From: Oxalobacteraceae bacterium AB_14
GTDB lineage: Bacteria > Pseudomonadota > Gammaproteobacteria > Burkholderiales > Burkholderiaceae_D
NCBI GenBank assembly: GCA_000381565.1
Contig: KB906724.1
Span: 3,060,674-3,124,673, forward strand
Reading direction: 5' to 3'
DNA length: 64,000 nt
Shown here one piece after another: positions 59,363-64,000 of this stretch. The translations under genes and the position numbers were made by a program. The number at the start of each line of letters is the position of its first letter. Within the stretch, counting starts at the first letter, position 1. The notes under the pieces were generated by a model. That model was given only the letters and a program-made list of their open reading frames with translations, did not search any database and was not told the origin of the DNA.

Positions 59363-60183
59363 TGCGCCGCGCCCAGCCCTGGTTGGGCACCCTGGTCGAC
59401 ATCGCGGCCGACGGCGAGCAGCAGGCGGCGTCACAGGCGATCTCGCAGGCGTTCGCCGGGGTCGCGCTGGTGCACCGCCTGATGAGTTTTCATGACGCCG
59501 CCAGCGATGTCTCGCGCCTCAACCGCGCCGCGCCGGGCCAGCTGCTGCAGCTGCATCCGCACACCTGGCAGGTGCTGCAATTGGCGGCGCAAATGGCCGA
59601 ACTGTCGCAAGGCTTGTTCAACATCGCCTGCGCGCCGCGGCTGGTGGAGTGGCGATGCCTGCCGCGCCCTGGCGACGCGCAGCTCCCGCCGTATCAGCCG
59701 GCGCTGGCCGTCTACCGCTGCGAACGGGAGCCGCTGGTGCGCAAGCTGGCGCATGGCTGGGTGGATGTGGGCGGCATCGCCAAGGGTTACGCTGTCGACC
59801 TGGCGGTGGCGGCCCTGCGGCGCGCCGGCGCCGGCAGCGGCTGCGTCAACGCCGGCGGCGACCTGCGCGGCTTCGGCGACCACGATTGGCCGGTCGCCGT
59901 GCGCGATCCGCTGGCGCCGGGGCGCGCCGCCGCGCAGGTGCTGGTGCGCGATGAGGCGCTGGCCACTTCGGCCGCCTATTTTTCGACGCGCCGGCACGGC
60001 GGCCGCCAAATCAGCGCGCTGGTCGACGGCCGCAACGGCGAGCCGCTGCTGGCGGCCATCAGCGTCTCGGTGCGGGCGCCGCGTTGCGCCGTGGCCGATG
60101 CGCTGACCAAGGTGGTGCTGGCCAGCGGCGACGCGCAACACCCCGCGCTGGCCGCCTCGCAAGCCTCAGCGTTTATAATCTGA
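59359..60183 (+). CDS. apbE: FAD:protein FMN transferase
   Basis: A 274-residue ApbE-family enzyme that transfers FMN from FAD to Thr of the SGAT motif in partner proteins. Signatures: LGTLVDIAA at the N-terminus, GWVDVGGIAKGYAVDLA, NAGGDLRGFGDHDWPVAVRDP and ATSAAYFSTRR. It is short for the family (often 300-350 residues) and shows neither a signal peptide nor a lipobox, although its presumed target is periplasmic; the FMN transfer may happen before export, or the start may be further upstream. Its start overlaps the FMN-binding gene's stop. Confidence 0.9.
   Translation: MMRRAQPWLGTLVDIAADGEQQAASQAISQAFAGVALVHRLMSFHDAASDVSRLNRAAPGQLLQLHPHTWQVLQLAAQMAELSQGLFNIACAPRLVEWRCLPRPGDAQLPPYQPALAVYRCEREPLVRKLAHGWVDVGGIAKGYAVDLAVAALRRAGAGSGCVNAGGDLRGFGDHDWPVAVRDPLAPGRAAAQVLVRDEALATSAAYFSTRRHGGRQISALVDGRNGEPLLAAISVSVRAPRCAVADALTKVVLASGDAQHPALAASQASAFII
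60174..60179 (+). promoter_or_regulatory. -10 box seven bases before the start of the cytochrome b-like gene
   Basis: TATAAT (60174-60179) lies at the 3' end of apbE and seven bases before ATG 60187. CTCAG (60165-60169) and CTGAG (60180-60184) form an inverted repeat around it. This may add a separate leaderless transcript for the last gene of the set. No -35 is evident. Confidence 0.4.
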
Positions 60184-60186
60184 GCG

Positions 60187-60651
60187 ATGCATACCCACCG
60201 ATCCCGTCCCCACGTCAACCTGCGCGTCGAGCGCTGGCACCGCCGCTGCATCTACGCCAGCTTCGCCGCCCTGCTGCTGAGCGGCGCCGCCTGGCTGCTG
60301 GCGCGCTATTTCTTCCGTCCGGTCGGCCAGTTCGGCGAAACCATCAACCCGCTCGAACCGTGGTCGATGAAGCTGCACGGCGCGGCCGCGATGGCGATGT
60401 TGTTCTTCCTTGGCAGCCTGATGAACGCGCATATCCGCCGCGCGCTCAAGGCCGCCCGCAATCTGCGCACCGGCTGGAGCATGATCGCGGCCATGCTGGC
60501 GCTGACCGCCAGCGGCTACGTCCTGTACTATCTGGCAGGCGAAAGCGACCGGCCCGTATGGTCGTCGGTGCATTGGGTGGTCGGTCTGGCCAGCGCGCTG
60601 CTGTTCGTGCTGCACGTGCTGCTCGGGCGCCGGGCCGTACGTCACCCGTAG
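60187..60651 (+). CDS. Small four-helix membrane protein, cytochrome b-like (DUF4405-type)
   Basis: A 154-residue inner-membrane protein with four predicted helices (about 22-40, 62-80, 97-116, 128-147) and conserved-looking His residues placed to bind heme b: His in VERWHRR, KLHGAAAM, MNAHIRR, VHWVVG and LHVLLGRR. It is the last gene of the peroxidase, porin, flavoprotein, ApbE set, three bases after apbE. It could pass electrons from the quinone pool to the periplasmic flavoprotein (inference). Confidence 0.8.
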   Translation: MHTHRSRPHVNLRVERWHRRCIYASFAALLLSGAAWLLARYFFRPVGQFGETINPLEPWSMKLHGAAAMAMLFFLGSLMNAHIRRALKAARNLRTGWSMIAAMLALTASGYVLYYLAGESDRPVWSSVHWVVGLASALLFVLHVLLGRRAVRHP

Positions 60652-60659
60652 ACGCGGCG

Positions 60660-61064
60660 CTAGCCGGCCTTGGCCGCCTCGGCGAGATCGAGGCCGCTCA
60701 TTTGCAGCGCGATGGCGAGCGCCGTGTCGGCCGTGGCCAGGTGGGCGTGGAACCACGGCAGCACCAGGCCTACCGCATCCCTGCCGCTTTTGAGCTCCCC
60801 TGTCTCCAGTTGATGCAAGGTGGCCAGCACGCGGGCGTGCTGCTCGCGATGGCTGCGCAGCGCTGGATAGTCGATCGCCTCCATCAGCGCCTCCTCATGG
60901 CGGAAATCATCCTCCAGGCACTCGATCAGCTGCGCCAGGCCGGCGCTGAAGTCCTCGTCCTTGCAGTGAGTCAGCGTCTTGATCTGTTCCGCCAGCGCCT
61001 CGTGCGCCTCGTCGAACAGCGGTATGCCCAGCGCCATGTCCGGGGTCCAACCGGTATTGTCCAT
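60660..61064 (-). CDS. Bacteriohemerythrin
   Basis: A 134-residue single-domain hemerythrin. The di-iron ligands appear in order: His in FDEAHEAL, His and Glu in FRHEEALMEAIDYP, two His in HREQHARVL, and His/Asp in WFHAHLATADT. It binds O2 (or NO) reversibly in the cytoplasm for storage, delivery or sensing. GAGG precedes the ATG. A near-perfect Fnr box lies 78-91 bases upstream with a -10-like hexamer in the class II position, so expression is predicted to rise when oxygen falls. Confidence 0.95.
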   Translation of the reverse strand: MDNTGWTPDMALGIPLFDEAHEALAEQIKTLTHCKDEDFSAGLAQLIECLEDDFRHEEALMEAIDYPALRSHREQHARVLATLHQLETGELKSGRDAVGLVLPWFHAHLATADTALAIALQMSGLDLAEAAKAG

Positions 61065-61141
61065 AAAATCCTCGTGGTCGATCCGGCCGGCGCACCATGC
61101 GCCGCCAGCAAGGACTATGGGCGCGCGGCGCGACTAAATCC

Positions 61142-61155
61142 ATGATCCAGATCAA
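61142..61155 (-). promoter_or_regulatory. Fnr box of the hemerythrin gene
   Basis: On the minus strand TTGATCTGGATCAT matches TTGAT-N4-ATCAA at nine of ten positions. With the box at -41.5 the -10 should be at 61114-61119, where CATAGT (four of six) is found. The box overlaps the stop codon of the upstream PAS-GGDEF-EAL gene. Confidence 0.75.
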
Positions 61156-63371
61156 ATAACACCGCGCGGAGGCAGGAAACCTGCCACCCACTGCTGCAGC
61201 TGCCCGGCGGGCACGGGTTGGCTGTACAAGAAGCCCTGGTAGCGGTGACAGCCCAGCTGCTCCAGCAAGCGGCGCTGCTCATGGTTCTCCACGCCTTCCG
61301 CGATCACATCCAGGCCCAGGCTGCGCGACATGGCGATGATGGTCGTCACGATGGCCTGATCGTTGCTATTGGCGGCCAGCTCGTCGACAAAGGAGCGGTC
61401 GATCTTCAGCTGGCTCAGCGGCAGGCGCCGCAGGTATTGCAGCGACGAGTAGCCGGTGCCAAAGTCGTCCAGCGAAAAGCAAACACCGATCTTGCGCAGC
61501 TGCTCCATGGTGCCGATGATCTCCTCGATATTTTCCAGCAGCAGGCCCTCGGTCAGCTCCAGCTTCAGGCGCGAGGGGTCGATGCCGTGACGGCGGATCA
61601 ACTCGTGCACCTGCTCGAGGAAGTCGCGCTGATGGATTTGCGCCGCGCTCACATTCACCGCCATCACCAGTTGCGCCATGTGCGGCAGGTCTTGCCATTG
61701 CCGCAGCTGGGCGCAGGCCGTTTCCATCACCCACTGGCCGATCGGCAGGATCAGGCTGGTCTCTTCCGCCAACGGAATGAAGCGGGCCGGCGACATGAAG
61801 CTGCCGTCCGCCTGCTGCCAACGGATCAACGCCTCCGCGCCGACCGCCCGTCCCTGCCGGTCGACCTGGGGCTGGTAGTACAATTCGAAGCGTTGTTCGT
61901 CGATCGCATGCCGCAACGCTTCCTCCAGCCGGGCCCGGATACTGATCTTGTCCTGCATCTTCTGGTTGAAGAAGCGCATGCCGTTGCGGCCTGCCTGCTT
62001 GGCCTGGTACATGGCGATGTCGGCCTGCATCAGCAATTCCTCCGGATGGGCCGGCCAGCCGTCATGGAACAGCGTCGCCCCCATGCTGGGCGTGCTGTGG
62101 CACAGGTGGCTGCCCAGCATGTACGGGCGATTCAGCTCGGCCAGGATGGTGGTCCCGAGCTGCTCGGCCTGGGCGGCGGCGGCCGGCTCCGTGCTGCCCA
62201 GGCCCTCCAGCAGCACGACGAATTCATCGCCGCCAAGGCGGGCCACGGTGTCGCCTTGGCGCAGGGACGCCTGCAAGCGCTCCGCCACCTGTTGCAGCAG
62301 CAGGTCGCCGACGCTGTGGCCGAGCGTATCGTTGAGCGTCTTGAAATTGTCGAGGTCGATGAACATCAGCGCGCCGTAGCGCTCGTGCAGTTTGCTGGCG
62401 TCGAGCGCCTGGTGCAGCCGTTCCAGCAGCATGCGCCGGTTGGGCAAGCGGGTCAGCGGGTCATAGAACGCCAGGTTGCGGATCTCGTCGCTGGCCGCCT
62501 TGCTCAGCGTGACGTCGGTCAGCGCCGCGACGTAATTGCAGATGAGGCCGCTGTCGTCGCGCACCGAGGTGATGCTCAGGTGTTCCGGATAGACTTCGCC
62601 GTTCTTGCGGCGGTTCCAGATTTCGCCGGACCAGCAGCCATGTTCGCCGATTTCGGCCCACATCGCCAGGTAGAATTCGGCATCGTGGCGGCCGGAGCTG
62701 AGCATGCGCGGCGTGCAGCCCACCGCCTCTTCCATCGAATAGCCGGTGATGCGGGTGAACGCCTGGTTGACCTTGAGGATGATCCCGCGCTTGTCGGTCA
62801 CCATCATGCCCTCGTTCGATTCGAAGGCGGTGGCGGCGATGCGCAGGCTGGCCTCGGACAGATGGCGCTCGGTGATGTCTTCCTGCGCCACGGCCGCCCC
62901 CTGCCAGCCGAAGCTCATCGGCGACACCGTCATGCGGAACCAGCGTCGCGCCGCGGGCGTATGGCAAGGGTATTCCATCTGAAATCGATCGCTCTGCCCG
63001 GCCAGGACCGCCTTGATGCCGGCCTCGGCCTCGGCTGCGCCTTCTATTCCCAATCCCGCCGCGTCATGGCAAAGCTGAAGGAAATTGCAACCGACGTCGG
63101 CGTACAGCATGGACTGCCCCGGCTGGTGGCGCGTTGCGGCGGCTTCGCGCCACGCGGTGTTGACGGTCAGGATGGCGCCGTCCGGTCCCAGCACCGCTAG
63201 CTGTTCCCGCAAGGCGTCGAGCACGGCGCGGGCGAAGTTGTGGCAATCCCCGCCAATCGCAAACGGCAATGGCGGCCCGGCGCCTTGCTGGACATCGGCA
63301 GCAGGACCGGAAAAATCGCACTCAGCGCTGCCGGCGCACGGCGCGAACTGAAGTGGCTGGTGATTGGTCAT
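61152..63371 (-). CDS. PAS-PAS-GGDEF-EAL cyclic di-GMP protein (paralogue 2)
   Basis: A 739-residue cytoplasmic protein close to the one at 29072-30829 but with an extra N-terminal PAS-like domain (about 50-170). A PAS domain (about 175-290), GGDEF (about 300-465) with intact GGDEF and I-site RQGD, and EAL (about 475-730) with EALIRW, ELTEGLLLE, DDFGTGYSS, LKIDRSF and IAEGVEN follow. Both enzymatic halves look active. Cys in SMLYADVGCNFLQLCHD might bind a cofactor. A perfect Fnr box lies upstream with a -10 in class II position, and GAGG precedes the ATG. Confidence 0.95.
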   Translation of the reverse strand: MTNHQPLQFAPCAGSAECDFSGPAADVQQGAGPPLPFAIGGDCHNFARAVLDALREQLAVLGPDGAILTVNTAWREAAATRHQPGQSMLYADVGCNFLQLCHDAAGLGIEGAAEAEAGIKAVLAGQSDRFQMEYPCHTPAARRWFRMTVSPMSFGWQGAAVAQEDITERHLSEASLRIAATAFESNEGMMVTDKRGIILKVNQAFTRITGYSMEEAVGCTPRMLSSGRHDAEFYLAMWAEIGEHGCWSGEIWNRRKNGEVYPEHLSITSVRDDSGLICNYVAALTDVTLSKAASDEIRNLAFYDPLTRLPNRRMLLERLHQALDASKLHERYGALMFIDLDNFKTLNDTLGHSVGDLLLQQVAERLQASLRQGDTVARLGGDEFVVLLEGLGSTEPAAAAQAEQLGTTILAELNRPYMLGSHLCHSTPSMGATLFHDGWPAHPEELLMQADIAMYQAKQAGRNGMRFFNQKMQDKISIRARLEEALRHAIDEQRFELYYQPQVDRQGRAVGAEALIRWQQADGSFMSPARFIPLAEETSLILPIGQWVMETACAQLRQWQDLPHMAQLVMAVNVSAAQIHQRDFLEQVHELIRRHGIDPSRLKLELTEGLLLENIEEIIGTMEQLRKIGVCFSLDDFGTGYSSLQYLRRLPLSQLKIDRSFVDELAANSNDQAIVTTIIAMSRSLGLDVIAEGVENHEQRRLLEQLGCHRYQGFLYSQPVPAGQLQQWVAGFLPPRGVI

Positions 63372-63402
63372 GGCCGTGCCTCGCAGAGAGCTGTTTTCTA
63401 CA

Positions 63403-63444
63403 AGGATACTGATTCAGAGCAATAAAAAATTTGATTGAAATCAA
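63403..63444 (-). promoter_or_regulatory. Fnr-type promoter of the second PAS-GGDEF-EAL gene
   Basis: TTGATTGAAATCAA (63431-63444) fits TTGAT-N4-ATCAA exactly. With its centre at -41.5 the -10 falls on TATCCT (63403-63408, minus strand, four of six), giving a start near 63396 and a 25-base leader with GAGG before the ATG at 63371. Confidence 0.85.
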
Positions 63445-63471
63445 GTTTTTACCACTGCGCGGCCTATGGGC

Positions 63472-63543
63472 TCAGAGGGTACGCCCCTGCGCCGCGCCGG
63501 CCAGGGCCAGCAGGGCTGCCAGCAAAAGTTGTCTCAGTCTCAT
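63472..63543 (-). other. 23-codon frame encoding only a signal peptide, possible gene remnant
   Basis: ATG at 63543 opens MRLRQLLLAALLALAGAAQG-RTL and a stop follows. The sequence is a good signal peptide with nothing after it, which suggests the start of a truncated exported-protein gene or a toxin-like small hydrophobic peptide. It lies in the 472-base gap between the PAS-GGDEF-EAL and YbhB genes. Confidence 0.25.
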
Positions 63544-63552
63544 GGGTGTTCT

Positions 63553-63684
63553 CTATCCCCTGGGAAGTTGGAGCTCTGCTTCCATCTGCGCAAAGCGCGC
63601 AGCCAGGAAATCCAGCAAGGCGCGCAAGCGCAGTGCCAGGCGGCAACGTTCCAGGTCCAAGCGGCCCTTTCCCAAATTGTCCAT
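63553..63684 (-). CDS. Possible small protein, unknown
   Basis: A 43-residue frame, MDNLGKGRLDLERCRLALRL onward, that looks like one amphipathic helix ending EAELQLPRG. Similar coding-like character extends upstream in the same frame without a clear start. It may be the remnant of a longer gene. The rest of the 63372-63843 gap holds the Fnr promoter, the signal-peptide frame and the -10 of the next gene. Confidence 0.25.
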   Translation of the reverse strand: MDNLGKGRLDLERCRLALRLRALLDFLAARFAQMEAELQLPRG

Positions 63685-63798
63685 GCACTGACAATTTTCC
63701 AGTTGGTGACCGGTGCCAATCAGCACCAAAGCCGCCACCTTGATCGGAATCGCATAATATTTGACTGGATTGCTTGCTCGCGCACACGCGTCGGCCTC

Positions 63799-63804
63799 TA
63801 TAAT
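63799..63804 (+). promoter_or_regulatory. -10 box upstream of the YbhB/YbcL gene
   Basis: A perfect TATAAT (63799-63804) lies 39 bases before the ATG at 63844. A weak -35, TTGCTC (63774-63779), is 19 bases away. Confidence 0.45.
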
Positions 63805-63843
63805 TTCGTCACAGCCTTCCACTTTTATAGACGATTCCCAGCC

Positions 63844-64000
63844 ATGAAACTGACCAGCACCAGCTTTGCCAACAACCAGTCCATTCCCGGCGAGTTCGCC
63901 TTCGCGGTGATCTCCCCGGACACCCACATCAGCCTTTCCACCAATCGCAATCCAGAGCTGGCCTGGGACGACGTGCCGGCAGGCACGCAGTCGTTCGCGC
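63844..64000 (+). CDS. YbhB/YbcL (Raf-kinase-inhibitor-like, PEBP) protein, 3' end cut by the window edge
   Basis: The first 52 codons are visible: MKLTSTSFANNQSIPGEFAF, then VISPDTHISLSTNRNPELAWDDVPAG. The NPELAWDDVPAGTQSFA segment is the hallmark of the YbhB/YbcL branch of the phosphatidylethanolamine-binding family (in E. coli YPPLAW..). Function in bacteria is not settled; members bind small anionic ligands. No signal peptide is seen. Confidence 0.85.
   Translation, partial: MKLTSTSFANNQSIPGEFAFAVISPDTHISLSTNRNPELAWDDVPAGTQSFA

Noticed and set aside
63431..63743. Plus-strand small open frames in the gap after the PAS-GGDEF-EAL gene
   Set aside because: They start inside the Fnr box region, have no ribosome sites and show shadow composition.
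1..64000. tRNA, rRNA, CRISPR arrays, insertion sequences, phage genes
   Set aside because: I saw no cloverleaf-like tRNA, no rRNA sequence, no spaced direct repeats and no transposase or integrase; a tRNA/CRISPR scan would settle it.

Overview
The window is GC-rich, densely coded bacterial DNA. Gene content suggests a free-living aerobic betaproteobacterium of the Oxalobacteraceae (Massilia/Duganella/Janthinobacterium type): several TonB-dependent receptors, many GGDEF/EAL proteins, an RND efflux operon, a PEP-CTERM-like protein and a two-domain flavohemoglobin. This placement is inferred from gene content, since no rRNA gene is present. I saw no tRNA, IS element, phage or CRISPR array. It reads as ordinary chromosome with one clearly decayed locus (53963-55975).

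Layout. 1-5241: c-di-GMP signalling (a Cache-HAMP-GGDEF sensor beside a cupredoxin-like protein, an EAL-CBS-GGDEF protein) and a Sel1-repeat protein. 5348-8941: a zinc/manganese-type uptake operon (small Cys/His protein, porin, binding protein, permease) without an ATPase gene. 8997-16626: DnaQ-type exonuclease, YegD-like Hsp70, LacI regulator, UvrD-like helicase, Pal-type lipoprotein, catalase. 16682-19788: a translationally coupled pair of exported proteins of unknown function. 19886-26600: SulP permease, then two TonB receptors and a DUF2946-type protein around a Fur-like box. 26706-32349: flavohemoglobin with an NsrR-like promoter, a phytase-like esterase, a PAS-GGDEF-EAL protein, an Fnr with a 4Fe-4S cysteine set and a second Crp/Fnr protein. 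32357-37146: tautomerase, atypical SDR, two LysR regulators, MFS exporter, PilZ protein. 37211-43093: a tripartite RND efflux operon. 43074-49619: PA-domain metalloprotease, a fused PEP-CTERM protein, OsmC, another receptor, LivK-type binding protein. 49754-53900: an aminotransferase-fold protein lacking its PLP lysine, a hybrid histidine kinase, a periplasmic binding protein. 53963-55975: a decayed TonB receptor joined to the tail of another gene. 56268-60651: a five-gene set (di-heme peroxidase, porin, FMN-binding protein, ApbE, small cytochrome b-like protein) behind a Fur-like box. 60660-63371: hemerythrin and a second PAS-GGDEF-EAL protein. The right edge cuts a YbhB/YbcL gene.

Two themes tie the genes together. 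First, oxygen/NO and c-di-GMP: Fnr-type boxes TTGAT-N4-ATCAA lie upstream of both PAS-GGDEF-EAL genes, of fnr itself and, with one mismatch, of the hemerythrin gene. At all four promoters a -10-like hexamer, weaker at one, sits where a class II Fnr promoter needs it. Second, iron: Fur-like boxes (14 of 19 matches) precede the FecA-like receptor/DUF2946 pair and the peroxidase-flavin-cytochrome operon. A further recurrent pattern is a start codon 6-7 bases after a TATAAT-like hexamer with no Shine-Dalgarno sequence, which suggests leaderless transcripts.
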